Below are positions 51,352 to 60,106 of a DNA stretch of 64,000 bases, piece after piece (within the stretch, counting starts at the first letter, position 1; each line of letters opens with the position of its first letter). Below the pieces are notes generated by a model that saw nothing but the letters and a program-made list of their open reading frames with translations, was not told the DNA's origin and ran no database searches. This stretch comes from DASUPK01 sp963797265 (GTDB taxonomy: Bacteria > Actinomycetota > Thermoleophilia > Solirubrobacterales > 70-9). The translations under genes were made by a program, and so were the position numbers. The DNA is taken from NCBI GenBank assembly GCA_963797265.1, contig CAWCOY010000003.1, positions 744,001 through 808,000 of the forward strand, given 5' to 3'.

Positions 51352-51681
51352 ATGAAGAAGCGAACTTTGATCACCGCGGTACTCGCCGCACTCGCGGTCA
51401 CCGCCATCGCAGCGCCGGTCGCCCAGGCACGCCAGTTCGAGGGCGAGATCGTCGCCCACAACGCGAAGGCGAAGACCTTCAAGATCCGCCAGGACCAAGG
51501 CGGCGGCACCTTCAAGGTGAAGGTCAACCGGCAGACCGCCTACCAGGGCATCTCCGGCTTCAAGGCGATCCGGGTCGGTCGCACCGATCTCGAGGTCGTG
51601 GCCCATAAGGCCAATGGCATCTGGATCGCCTCGAAGGTCGAGACCCGCGGCGGCTCAGGCGGGGGCGGCAGGGACGGCTAG
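51352..51681 (+). CDS. Small secreted protein, DUF5666-like
   Basis: A 109-residue exported protein. A cleavable signal peptide (about residues 1-26: KKRTLITAVLAALAVTAIAA then QAR) is followed by a small beta domain: EGEIVAHNAKAKTFKIRQ, then GTFKVKVNRQTAYQGI, and DLEVVAHKANGIWIASKVE. That pattern of short OB-like strands resembles DUF5666 domains. The tail is glycine-rich. ATG 51352 follows CAGGAGGAAAA, a strong site. The gene ends in a shared CTAG with the convergent aldehyde dehydrogenase. Function unknown; probably cell-surface. Confidence 0.78.
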   Translation: MKKRTLITAVLAALAVTAIAAPVAQARQFEGEIVAHNAKAKTFKIRQDQGGGTFKVKVNRQTAYQGISGFKAIRVGRTDLEVVAHKANGIWIASKVETRGGSGGGGRDG

Positions 51682-53222
51682 CGTCGTCCGAGCCGGCGGC
51701 GCCAGTCGCGCGCCGTGAAGAACCGGGTCAGCTTGATCAGCTTCTGGCGCCGCTCGTCCGTGTACGGGAAGTAGAGCGGCTCGCGCTTCCCGCCGAATCG
51801 CGCGATCACCAGCGATTCGGGACGGACGAACTTCTTGATCCCGTACTCGCCGTGGCGGAAGCCGATCCCGGAGTCCTTCCAGCCGCCCATCGGGACGTCG
51901 GAGGCCAGGAACCCCGAGAGCACGTCGTTGACGTTGGCGGTCCCGACCTCCAGCCGGCGGGCGACCGCCTCGGCCTGGCGCTTTGAGCCGAAGACCGAGG
52001 CCGAGAGCCCGTAGCGGCTGTCATTCGCCAGCCGGACCGCCTCGTCGGCGTCGCGAACCCTCATCACACCGACCACCGGCCCGAAGCTCTCGTCCCGCAT
52101 GACCGTCATGGAATGGTCGACGTCGGCGAGCACCGTCGGCTCGAACCAGTCGCCAGGCCCCTCGCCGCGCTTCCCTCCGGTGACGACGGTCGCACCGCTT
52201 TCGCGCGCGTCATCCACGTGGGACTCGACGATGTCGGTCTGCTCCGGGAAGGTCATCGCACCGATGTCCTTGCCGTGCTCCGGCCCGTCCATGCCCTGAT
52301 TGAGGTTCTTCACCTCGTCCGTGAAGCGGGTCAGGAACTCGTCGTAGACCGGCTCCTCGACGTAGATGCGCTCGGTCGAGATGCAGACCTGTCCGGAGTT
52401 CGCGAATGAGCCCCAGGCGGCGGCGTTCGCCGCACGCTCCACGTCGGCGGTGCGCAGCACGATCATCGGGTCCTTGCCGCCGAGCTCGGCGCTGACCGGA
52501 GTGAGCGTCTCGGCCGCGCGGGCGAGGACCTTCTTCGCGGTTCGGTCCGAACCGGTGAACTGGACGAAGTCGACCTCGTCGACGAGCGCGGATCCAGTTT
52601 CGCCCATGCCGTTGACGACGTCGAAGACGTCGGGGCCGCCGATCTCCGTCTTCCAAGCCTCGACGATCTCGGTCAGTCCCAGCGGAGTGATCTCCGAGGG
52701 CTTGACGACCACCGCACAGCCGGCGATCAGCGCGGGAATGGCGTCTCCGAGTGAGAGGACTAGCGGGAAGTTCCAGGGGCTGATCACGCCGACCACGGGA
52801 TACGGCCGGTACTGCACCTTGAGCTTCTTCACCTTCATCAGCGGCGAGTGCGCCGGCACCTTCTCGTCGCCGATGTACTTCCCCGCCTTCTTCCCGTAGA
52901 AGTTGATCAGGTCGAGGACGTAGGGCACCTCACCCATCGCCTCGGCGCGGACCTTGCCGGTCTCCCGCTGCATCGTGTCGGCGATCTGGTCCTGGTGGTC
53001 GAGCAGAAAGTCGCGGAGCTCGTAGAGCCATTCGGCACGGCCTTTGATCCCGAGCTCCTCCCAGGCGGGCTGGTTGGCGCGGAGGCGCGCGACGGTCGCC
53101 GCGACCTCGGCCGGACCGTCGAGCGCAGCGCCGGCGATCACCGAGCCGTCGGCCGGGTTGATCACCTCAAAGGTCTCTCGAGCGTCCTGCTTCGCGCTTT
53201 CGCTGACGGTGTCGATGGCCAT
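51678..53222 (-). CDS. Aldehyde dehydrogenase (succinate-semialdehyde type)
   Basis: A 514-residue aldehyde dehydrogenase: VVGVISPWNFPLVLSLGDA, base in AELGGKDPM, catalytic cysteine in NSGQVCISTER and ESFGPVVGVMRV. The C-terminus carries an extra 40 basic residues (FARFGGKREPLYFPYTDE-like segment and then RRRLGRR), as in the actinobacterial SSADH-like group near GabD2. The general family is sure, the substrate is not. ATG 53222 has GAGAGGAGAGG upstream and a 16-bp perfect palindrome 47 bp upstream. Confidence 0.86.
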   Translation of the reverse strand: MAIDTVSESAKQDARETFEVINPADGSVIAGAALDGPAEVAATVARLRANQPAWEELGIKGRAEWLYELRDFLLDHQDQIADTMQRETGKVRAEAMGEVPYVLDLINFYGKKAGKYIGDEKVPAHSPLMKVKKLKVQYRPYPVVGVISPWNFPLVLSLGDAIPALIAGCAVVVKPSEITPLGLTEIVEAWKTEIGGPDVFDVVNGMGETGSALVDEVDFVQFTGSDRTAKKVLARAAETLTPVSAELGGKDPMIVLRTADVERAANAAAWGSFANSGQVCISTERIYVEEPVYDEFLTRFTDEVKNLNQGMDGPEHGKDIGAMTFPEQTDIVESHVDDARESGATVVTGGKRGEGPGDWFEPTVLADVDHSMTVMRDESFGPVVGVMRVRDADEAVRLANDSRYGLSASVFGSKRQAEAVARRLEVGTANVNDVLSGFLASDVPMGGWKDSGIGFRHGEYGIKKFVRPESLVIARFGGKREPLYFPYTDERRQKLIKLTRFFTARDWRRRLGRR

Positions 53223-53268
53223 GCTCCCTCTCCTCTCGCCGCTCGGACCCAGCGGACTCTACCGAGGG

Positions 53269-53284
53269 CTGGCCAGCTGGCCAG
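53269..53284. promoter_or_regulatory. 16-bp perfect palindrome, likely operator
   Basis: CTGGCCAGCTGGCCAG is fully self-complementary and is made of two CTGGCCAG octamers. It lies 47 bp ahead of the aldehyde dehydrogenase start and about 170 bp ahead of the PII gene in a 230-bp divergent gap. The rest of the gap shows no gene. The cognate regulator is not evident; the PucR-type protein encoded at 53833 is one candidate. Confidence 0.45.
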
Positions 53285-53452
53285 TCAGGTCGTCGATAGC
53301 CGGGTCGGCGCGCGCAGCACTCGTGATGATCCGCACTCTCGACCGCTTGGAGTAAGGGTCGAGCGCGATTTTCGACAGAGGGCCAAAGACCGCGGGCACG
53401 GCCGCGCCTACGGTGACCTCCGACAGCCGTCGCCGCGTCCGGGGGGCCCGCC

Positions 53453-53836
53453 GTGAAGAAAATCGAAGCGTTCATCCGCCATGAGGCGTTCGAGCCGATT
53501 CGCTCGGAGCTGCTCGACAAGGGCTTTCCCTCGCTCTCGATCTCCGAGGTGAAGGGCTCGGGCCGCCAGAAAGGCCTGGTCGAGACCTACCGCGGCTCGG
53601 CCGTGACCGTCTCCGTGCGGCCCAAGCTCAAGCTCGAGGTTGTGGTCCGCGACGAGGACACCGGCACGGTCACGGAGACGATCATCCGCCACGCGCGCTC
53701 CGGCGAGATCGGCGACGGCAAGATCTTCGTGATGCCGGTGGAGGAGGCGATCAGGATCCGGACCGGCGAGGAGGGCGAGGCGGTCCTCCAGGCACACACC
53801 GAGGAGGAGATCGCAGCGGGGGCGGGCACGGAATGA
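53453..53836 (+). CDS. PII-like signalling protein lacking the uridylylation tyrosine
   Basis: A 127-residue PII-family protein aligning along its whole core with GlnB. It has MKKIEAFIR, the nucleotide-binding EVKGSGRQKG at 32-41, the T-loop 37-55, and GEIGDGKIFVMPVEEAIRIRTGE (B- and C-loop parts). Tyr46 is kept, but position 51, the uridylylated Tyr of E. coli GlnB, is Val, and the T-loop reads RGSAVTVSVRPK. The last 15 residues are an acidic extension. No amtB or glnD is nearby; the next gene overlaps by 4 bp and encodes a PucR-type regulator. It may sense ATP/ADP/2-oxoglutarate and signal to that regulator. Confidence 0.87.
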   Translation: MKKIEAFIRHEAFEPIRSELLDKGFPSLSISEVKGSGRQKGLVETYRGSAVTVSVRPKLKLEVVVRDEDTGTVTETIIRHARSGEIGDGKIFVMPVEEAIRIRTGEEGEAVLQAHTEEEIAAGAGTE

Positions 53837-55005
53837 CCATGCGCGAGCTCAGCACCCGCATGATCGAGGCCGTCCTCGACGGCGAGGGGCTGCAGGGCGT
53901 CGCGGAGCTGGCTGCCGCCGAAGCGGGCGGCCCGGTGGCGATCATTCTGCCGCCCCGCGGGCTCGCGGCCCGAGCCCCCGGCGGCGGCGAGCTCAACGGC
54001 CTGGCGGAGTACGCCAAGGCACGTGTCGCCGAGACCCAGGCGACCGCGTCCGACCCGATCGCGCTCGAGCGCTCGATCGAGGCCGGCGGCCAGATCGTCG
54101 GGGTGGTCCTTCTGCTCAGTCAGGCGTCCGAGGACGGAGACGATCCGCCGGTCCTGGTCGACCAGGAGGAGGTGCTGCGGGCGGCTGCGCTGGCCGCCCT
54201 AGCGGAGGTCGCGGTCGCCGACGCGCGCGAGGACGCCGAGCGAAAGATGCGCGGCGGGCTGATCGAGGAACTTCGCTCGCACGAGGTGAACACGGCGGAG
54301 GCGACCAGCAAGGCGGCCCGGCTCGGCTGCGACCTGGCCCGCGGCGCGATCGCATTGGTCGCGGAGATCGAGTCGGCTTCGCCGAGCCACGCCAGCGCAC
54401 TGGTCGAGGGGGAGTACGAGGGCTCGCTCGCCGAGCTCGCCGACGGCCGGCTGTACGCGATCCTGCCGGCGCGCGGTGGCGACGACGCCCCCGAGACCAC
54501 GCTGCGGGCCGCGGGGCGGATCGCCGGCCGCCTACGGAAGCTCGGGATGGCCGCGGTCTCCTCCTTCTATCCGGACCCGGGCGAGCTGCACCGCGCCGTC
54601 AGGGAGGCGGAGCTGGTCCTCGACGTGATCACGCGGGAGCCCGAGATCGCCGATGCGCTCGAGGAGGGGATCGCTGCGAGCGGCGTCTACCGGCTGCTCT
54701 TTCGGGCCCTGATCTCGGACCCCGAAGAGGTGCGGAGCTTCTACCGGGACACCGTTGAGCCTCTGGTCCGCTACGACAACCAGTACCGCTCGGATCTGCT
54801 CGGCACGCTCGAGGAGTACCTGGCGAGCGACTGCAACATGAACGCCACGGCGCGGGCGATCTTCGCCCATCGGCACACGGTGGCCTACCGGCTCGACCGC
54901 GTGAAGGAGCTGACCGGCCTCGACCCGCAGATCTCCGAGGACCGGGAGCGGCTCGGCCTCGGCATCAAGGCCTACCGGATCCTCGCGCCCGCGCTGCCTC
55001 GTTAG
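53833..55005 (+). CDS. PucR/CdaR-type transcriptional regulator
   Basis: A 390-residue regulator. The N-terminal half (about 1-150) is a helical/GAF-like sensor region rich in Ala and acidic residues. A GGDEF-like CdaR middle domain spans about 160-290. The C-terminal PucR helix-turn-helix is clear: LGTLEEYLASDCNMNATARA, IFAHRHTVAYRLDRVKELTG. ATG 53833 overlaps the PII stop (ATGA). Members control purine, sugar-diacid or nitrogen catabolism. Coupling to a PII-like protein suggests a nitrogen or energy signal; this is inferred. Confidence 0.85.
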   Translation: MTMRELSTRMIEAVLDGEGLQGVAELAAAEAGGPVAIILPPRGLAARAPGGGELNGLAEYAKARVAETQATASDPIALERSIEAGGQIVGVVLLLSQASEDGDDPPVLVDQEEVLRAAALAALAEVAVADAREDAERKMRGGLIEELRSHEVNTAEATSKAARLGCDLARGAIALVAEIESASPSHASALVEGEYEGSLAELADGRLYAILPARGGDDAPETTLRAAGRIAGRLRKLGMAAVSSFYPDPGELHRAVREAELVLDVITREPEIADALEEGIAASGVYRLLFRALISDPEEVRSFYRDTVEPLVRYDNQYRSDLLGTLEEYLASDCNMNATARAIFAHRHTVAYRLDRVKELTGLDPQISEDRERLGLGIKAYRILAPALPR

Positions 55006-55035
55006 CCAATCCCGCTGCGGGCATGGGCCCGTATC

Positions 55036-56445
55036 GTGAATGAGGCCGTGGGACTGACGCGGACGGCAGCGGTGTTGGTGATGGCCGCGACCCTGATCGC
55101 GGGGATCGGCTGTGGCTCGGGTGACGCGAATTCCGGCACCACGAACGCGACGCCCGCCCCGGGCCAGGCGACGGTGGCCAAGAAGAAAACGAAGAAGCGC
55201 CGCACCGCCAACTGGCCCACCTACCACGCCGACCTCGCCCGCACGGGCGTCGACCGCTCATCGCCGCCGCTTCGCGGGCTGCGGCGAACCTGGTCGGCGC
55301 AGCTCGACGGCCAGGTGTACGCCGAGCCGCTGGTCGTAGGCAGCCGGGTCTACGCGGCTACCGAGAACAACACGGTCTACGCGCTCAACGCCCGGAACGG
55401 CAAGGTGGCGTGGCGGCGCCACCTCGGCACTCCGGTGGACGCGTCGACCCTGCCCTGCGGGAACATCACGCCCTTCACCGGGATCACCGGGACGCCCGCG
55501 ATCTCCGGCGGCACGCTCTACGCGGTCGCCTTTCTGAGCGGCTACCGCCATGTCCTCTTCGGCCTGCGGCTGCGCGGCGGGAAGGTCCAGATGCGACGCG
55601 CGGTGGACGCTCCCGGGTCAGACCCGCGCGTGCACCAGGAGCGCTCCGCCCTCTCCGTCTCGCGCCACCGGGTCTACGTCGAGTACGGCGGACTGACCGG
55701 TGACTGCGGGCCCTACAAGGGCCGGGTGGTCTCGGTCCGCGAAAGGGGCAAGGCCCGGATGAAGGTGTTCACGGTCGGCGTCAATCGCGAGGGGGGCATC
55801 TGGGCACCCTCCGGTGCGGGCATCGACCGCAAAGGCAACGTCTTCGTCGCGACCGGCAACGGCGACAGCACCTCGGCCTTCGACTTCGGCAATACCGTGA
55901 TCCGGCTCACGCCGAAGCTCAAGCAGACGAGCTTCTGGCGGCCGACCAACGCGGCCGAGCTCAACCGCAACGACACGGACCTTGGCTCCGTCGGTCCCGT
56001 GTTGCTCGGCGGCGGCCGTCTATTCGCGATCGGCAAGGAGGGGGTGGGGGTGACCCTGTCGGCCTCCAATCTCGGCGGCATCGGCGGTCAGCTCTTCCAG
56101 GCGGACGTCTGCGGCGGCGGGTCGTTCGGGGGCACCGCGTACCAGGCGCCGCTCCTGTTCGTGCCCTGCACCGACGGCCTGGTCGCGCTGCGCGTCAGCG
56201 GCAACTCGTTCTCCACCGCGTGGAGGAGCGACTCGTTCAACGCCGGCCCGCCGATCATCGCGGGCGGCGCCGTCTGGTCGATCGACACCGGCTCGGGCAC
56301 GCTGACGGCGCTCGCGCCCGATAGCGGCCGGGTCCTCGCCACGGACAGTCTCGGGACCGTGACCCACTTCGCTACGCCGTCCGCCGGAGGCGGCCGCCTC
56401 TTCGCCCCGGCGAGTGACCGCGTGATCGCGTTCGCCGGCGTCTGA
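55036..56445 (+). CDS. PQQ-type beta-propeller lipoprotein
   Basis: A 469-residue exported protein. The signal ends in lipobox LIAGIGC (Cys near residue 26) followed by a Thr/Ala/Lys-rich linker. The rest is a beta-propeller of repeated blades: SRVYAATENNTVYALNARNG, then GTLYAVAFLSGY, GNVFVATGNGD, GRLFAIGKEG, and so on. The N-A-x-N-G-K-V-A-W blade signature is that of PQQ_2/BamB-like proteins. No quinoprotein catalytic residues could be confirmed, so it may be structural or binding. GTG 55036 follows the PucR gene by 30 bp and is convergent with the first sorbosone dehydrogenase. Confidence 0.8.
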   Translation: MNEAVGLTRTAAVLVMAATLIAGIGCGSGDANSGTTNATPAPGQATVAKKKTKKRRTANWPTYHADLARTGVDRSSPPLRGLRRTWSAQLDGQVYAEPLVVGSRVYAATENNTVYALNARNGKVAWRRHLGTPVDASTLPCGNITPFTGITGTPAISGGTLYAVAFLSGYRHVLFGLRLRGGKVQMRRAVDAPGSDPRVHQERSALSVSRHRVYVEYGGLTGDCGPYKGRVVSVRERGKARMKVFTVGVNREGGIWAPSGAGIDRKGNVFVATGNGDSTSAFDFGNTVIRLTPKLKQTSFWRPTNAAELNRNDTDLGSVGPVLLGGGRLFAIGKEGVGVTLSASNLGGIGGQLFQADVCGGGSFGGTAYQAPLLFVPCTDGLVALRVSGNSFSTAWRSDSFNAGPPIIAGGAVWSIDTGSGTLTALAPDSGRVLATDSLGTVTHFATPSAGGGRLFAPASDRVIAFAGV

Positions 56446-56451
56446 CCTGAG

Positions 56452-57678
56452 TCAGATCTCCTTGCGGAAGGGGACGAGCCGGTAGACCGACCCCTTGCTG
56501 CCCTGCTTGAGGCCGCGTTCGGTGAGCACGTAGATGTGGTTCGCGTTGTCCTCCCCGAGCGAGGAGAGGTAACGGATGTTGAAGCGGAAGCTGCGTTGCT
56601 TGCCGGGGCGCCGCCCGAGGCGCGGTCGGAAGCCGTAGAGCTTCCCCGTGCAGTAGTCGGCGAACATGTAATCGCCGACGATCTCCCTGCCGCGGATCCG
56701 TGCGAGCCGGGGGTCGCGGACGAGATAGCCGCCGGTCACGGCGCAGCCGGGGTGATGCGGGTAGGCGAGCGCCGGCAGGACCGCGGCGCGCCGCGGGATC
56801 CCGCCCCTGAAGGAGGCGAACCCCTCGTACGCCGGCCAGCCGAAGTTCGCGCCGCGCGACTTGGCGATCGGGAGGTAGTCGATCTCCTCATAGCGGTCGT
56901 TGCCGACATCGCCGATCGCGATCGTCTTGGTGCGGCGGTCGAAGGAGAAGCGCCGCGGATTGCGCAGGCCGTAGGCCCAGATCTCGTCATGGCCGGGCCG
57001 CCCGACGAACGGGTTGTCGGGCGGGATCGTGTACGCGTTGCCGCCACTCGGTGTCGGATTGATTCGCAGCAGCTTGCCGAGCAGGAGGTCTAGGTTCTGC
57101 GCATTCCCGGCCGGGTCACCAGCGGGCCCCCCGTCTCCGGTCCCCAGATAGAGGTAGCCGTCGGGGCCAAACGCGATCAGGCCACCGTGGTGGGCCTGGG
57201 TCGGCTCCGGGATGCTGAGGATGGGACGGCGAGAGCTCGGATCGGCCACCAGCGGGTTGTCGGCGCTGCGCCGAAACTCGTCCAGCTGCAGGTTGTCCCC
57301 TCGGTCGTTGTAGGTGACGTAGAAGCGACCGGTCCTGCCGTAGTCGGGCGGGAAGGCGATCGCGGCCATCCCGGGGTCCCCGCCGGGCCCGTTGTGCTTG
57401 ACCAGCCGGTGGATGTCCAGAAACGGCCGGGTGAGCAGGTGATCGTTGGCGATGATCCGGACCGCGCCCCGCTTCTGCACGACGTACAGCTGCGAGTTCT
57501 GGCCGGGCGGCTGGGTCAGGTAGACCGGCTCGCGCAGCCGCGCGATTCGCTCCAGGGTGACGAACTTCGGGCCGAGCGTTCGCCCCTCCTGGACGGCGAT
57601 CCCGACGATCGCCGCGCCGATCGCGACGAGGGCAGCGACGAAGGTCTCGATTCGGCGACGGCTGAGAGAGATCGGCAT
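56452..57678 (-). CDS. Glucose/sorbosone dehydrogenase-like protein, paralogue 3
   Basis: A 408-residue six-bladed propeller of the soluble PQQ glucose dehydrogenase family. An uncleaved-looking N-terminal hydrophobic segment (about 12-30) would anchor or export it. Hallmarks: PVYLTQPPGQNSQLYVVQKR, catalytic-histidine motif HHGGLIAFGPDGYLYLGTGDGG-like region (about 163-184), GLRNPRRFSFDRRT, IGDVGNDRYEEIDYLP and GANFGWPAYEGF. It ends with ADYCTGKLYGF. Substrate sugars or alcohols are unknown. It is third in a row of paralogues, 77 bp after the second. Confidence 0.87.
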   Translation of the reverse strand: MPISLSRRRIETFVAALVAIGAAIVGIAVQEGRTLGPKFVTLERIARLREPVYLTQPPGQNSQLYVVQKRGAVRIIANDHLLTRPFLDIHRLVKHNGPGGDPGMAAIAFPPDYGRTGRFYVTYNDRGDNLQLDEFRRSADNPLVADPSSRRPILSIPEPTQAHHGGLIAFGPDGYLYLGTGDGGPAGDPAGNAQNLDLLLGKLLRINPTPSGGNAYTIPPDNPFVGRPGHDEIWAYGLRNPRRFSFDRRTKTIAIGDVGNDRYEEIDYLPIAKSRGANFGWPAYEGFASFRGGIPRRAAVLPALAYPHHPGCAVTGGYLVRDPRLARIRGREIVGDYMFADYCTGKLYGFRPRLGRRPGKQRSFRFNIRYLSSLGEDNANHIYVLTERGLKQGSKGSVYRLVPFRKEI

Positions 57679-57754
57679 GGCTGGGTCCTGCGCGACGCGT
57701 GGCCCACCTTATTAGCGGCTCGGTCGGCGACCGGCGGCCAGTGCCCGGCCGACT

Positions 57755-58849
57755 TCAGCGTCGGCGGACGAAGCGATACACGGGGCCGTCGAGCGAGGTG
57801 GCGTAGAGCTTGCCGTCGGCGGTCTCGCCGAAAGAGCTCAGGTCCCGGACTCGCAGGCCCGTGCCTCGATCCTTGCGCGCGCGGCCGAGGCGCGGAACCA
57901 GCGAGCGGACCTTGCCGGTGCAGAAGTCGCCGTAGACGTAGCGGTGGGTGAGCGAACGAAGCCGCGCGTCCCGCACGACGTAGCCGCCGACCACGGCGCA
58001 GGCCGAGCCGGAGATGCTGTACGCCTTGATCGGCCTGACCGTCCCGCCGGCCGTGGGGGGATGCGCCCCGGGGTAGGGCGCGAAGCCTTCGAAGTCGTTC
58101 CAGCCGAAGTTGGCGCCGGCAGCGGCCGCGAAGGGCAGGTAGTCGATCTCCTCGAAGCGGTCCTGGCCGACGTCGCCGATCACGATGCGCGGCTGGCCGG
58201 GATCGCTGACCAGGTCGAAGGAGAATCGGTAGGGATTGCGCAGGCCGATCGAGTAGATCTGGACCGACCCGGTGGCCGGGTCGATCCGCAGCAACTTGCC
58301 GAGGCGTGAGTTCGGGTTCTGGGCGTTGTCGGGTTCATCGCCCGCGCCGCCGCCGTCGCCGGTGCCCGCGTAGAGCATGCCGTCGGGGCCGAACTGCAGC
58401 TGCCCGCCGTTGTGGTTGGAGTGGTTGGGATGGGGCACGACCACGATCGGCCGCAGGGTGGTGGGGGAGGCGTGCCGCCCGTCCGCGTCGGCGCGGAGCT
58501 CCGCGATCACGAGATCGCCGGCACCGTTCGTGAAGTAGATGTAGAGCAGCCTCGAGTTTGCGTAGTCAGGCGAGAAGGCGACCGAGAGCAGGCCTCGCTC
58601 GCCGCCGGTCGAGACGTTGCCCGAGATGCTGGTGAAGGTCGACCGCTTGCGCCCCTTCACCAGCCGGATCCGGCCTCCGCGCTCGACGACGATCACACCG
58701 GGGATGCCGGGGGCGGAGGCTACGTAGGTCGGGCTGTGGAAGCGGCCGATCCGCTTCAGCTTGATCTTCGACTTCGCGTCGGCCGGGGCGGCGCCCAGGA
58801 TGAGCGCCCCGAGCGTCACGACTGCGATGGCTGCGGTCAGGCGCCTCAC
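57755..58849 (-). CDS. Glucose/sorbosone dehydrogenase-like protein, paralogue 2
   Basis: A 364-residue secreted propeller protein. A cleavable signal peptide (about 1-25, ending ADAKS) precedes a complete sorbosone-dehydrogenase core: TYVASAPGIPGVIVVERGGR, the HNGGQLQFGPDGMLYAGTGD motif, GLRNPYRFSFDLVS, VIGDVGQDRFEEIDYLP, GANFGWNDFEG and YGDFCTGKVRSLVP. ATG 58849 overlaps the stop of the lipoprotein paralogue by 4 bp. It likely uses PQQ; no PQQ biosynthesis gene is in the window. Confidence 0.88.
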   Translation of the reverse strand: MRRLTAAIAVVTLGALILGAAPADAKSKIKLKRIGRFHSPTYVASAPGIPGVIVVERGGRIRLVKGRKRSTFTSISGNVSTGGERGLLSVAFSPDYANSRLLYIYFTNGAGDLVIAELRADADGRHASPTTLRPIVVVPHPNHSNHNGGQLQFGPDGMLYAGTGDGGGAGDEPDNAQNPNSRLGKLLRIDPATGSVQIYSIGLRNPYRFSFDLVSDPGQPRIVIGDVGQDRFEEIDYLPFAAAAGANFGWNDFEGFAPYPGAHPPTAGGTVRPIKAYSISGSACAVVGGYVVRDARLRSLTHRYVYGDFCTGKVRSLVPRLGRARKDRGTGLRVRDLSSFGETADGKLYATSLDGPVYRFVRRR

Positions 58850-60021
58850 TGGACCAGACGGTAGACGGGGCCGTCGAGCGAGACGGCGTAGACGTGGCCC
58901 TCGTTGTCCTCGCCGAACGAGGAGAGGCTCGGGACCTCCAGACCCAGCGAGCGGTCATCACGCGCCTCCGGCGTCGCCGGCTTGAAGCTGCGCAGCTCGC
59001 CGGCGCAGAAGTCGCCGTAGACGTAGCGCCCGAACAGCGCGCGGAGCGAGCGATCGCGGACGACATAGCCGCCGGTGACGGAACAGCCCTCATCGCGGCC
59101 GTAGGTGAGGATCGGGGAGACCGCGTTCGGCGCGGTCTGGTCCTCGTTGAGCCGGTTGGTCCCCTCGAACGCCGACCACCCGAAGTTGTTGCCGCAGGCC
59201 CGCTCGGCGGGGAGGTAGTCGACCTCCTCCTGGGTGTTCTGACCGACGTCGCCGATCAGCAGCGCGGTGGTCCCCCGGTCGAAGCTGAACCGCCACGGGT
59301 TCCGCAGGCCGTAGTTGCAGATCTCGGGTCGAGCGCCCTGCCCGAGCGGGCCGGGCGAGGAGACCATGTAGGGGCGCCCACCGCTGGGGCGGGGGTCGAT
59401 CCGGAGGATCTTGCCGAGCAGCGAGTTGACGTCCTGGCCATTGCGCTCGGGATCGTCGGCGATCCCTCCATCACCGGTGCCTATGTAGAGCTGCCCGTCC
59501 GGCCCGAAGAGCAGGAGGCCGCCGTTGTGGTTGGACGCGAAGTCCTCCATGTGCAGGACCTCGCGCTCGCTGTCCCGGTCGAACGAGCCGTCGTCAGCGA
59601 CCGCGTAGCCGACGACGTGCTGGTCCTGATCGTTCACCGTGTAGTACGCGTAGGCCTGACGCGAGCTCTGGAAGTCCGGCGGGAAGGCGACGGAGAGCAG
59701 GCCCTGCTCCTCCCCGTCGGCGGTGACCTCGTCCGTGATGTCGAGGGCGGGCGTGGAGACCACCTGGCCATCTCGCACGACCCGAACGGTTCCCTCCCGC
59801 TCGACTACGTAGAGATCCTCTCCGCCGGGCGGCTGTGTGAGGTAGACGGGCTGGTCGAAGTCCCCGACCTTCTCCAGCCTCACCTGCCCGTCTCCCTGCG
59901 GTTGCTGCGCAGCGGTCGCGTTGGTGTCCTCTGAGTCGGATCCGCCGCCGCAGCCGGCGATCACGGCGGCCTGTGCCAGCAGAGCGACCAGGGCGGACCG
60001 GCGGCGTCGGGGGGTGTGCAT
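58846..60021 (-). CDS. Glucose/sorbosone dehydrogenase-like lipoprotein, paralogue 1
   Basis: A 391-residue lipoprotein member of the same family. Signal with lipobox VIAGC then GGGSDSEDTNATAAQQ linker. The propeller shows PVYLTQPPGGEDLYVVEREG, HNGGLLLFGPDGQLYIGTGD, GLRNPWRFSFDRGTT, IGDVGQNTQEEVDYLP, NNFGWSAFEGT and YGDFCAGELRSF. ATG 60021 gives a normal signal length; TTG 60039 would add six residues. It is coupled to the second paralogue and lies 85 bp downstream of the cupin gene on the same strand, possibly in one transcript. Confidence 0.87.
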   Translation of the reverse strand: MHTPRRRRSALVALLAQAAVIAGCGGGSDSEDTNATAAQQPQGDGQVRLEKVGDFDQPVYLTQPPGGEDLYVVEREGTVRVVRDGQVVSTPALDITDEVTADGEEQGLLSVAFPPDFQSSRQAYAYYTVNDQDQHVVGYAVADDGSFDRDSEREVLHMEDFASNHNGGLLLFGPDGQLYIGTGDGGIADDPERNGQDVNSLLGKILRIDPRPSGGRPYMVSSPGPLGQGARPEICNYGLRNPWRFSFDRGTTALLIGDVGQNTQEEVDYLPAERACGNNFGWSAFEGTNRLNEDQTAPNAVSPILTYGRDEGCSVTGGYVVRDRSLRALFGRYVYGDFCAGELRSFKPATPEARDDRSLGLEVPSLSSFGEDNEGHVYAVSLDGPVYRLVQ

Positions 60022-60106
60022 CCGACCAAGAAAACACAAGGGCGGGGCGCTCGGTGCGCCTCGCCCTCACAGCTCTCGCGCCGCTTCGGCGGGAATTCGA
60101 TCGGCG

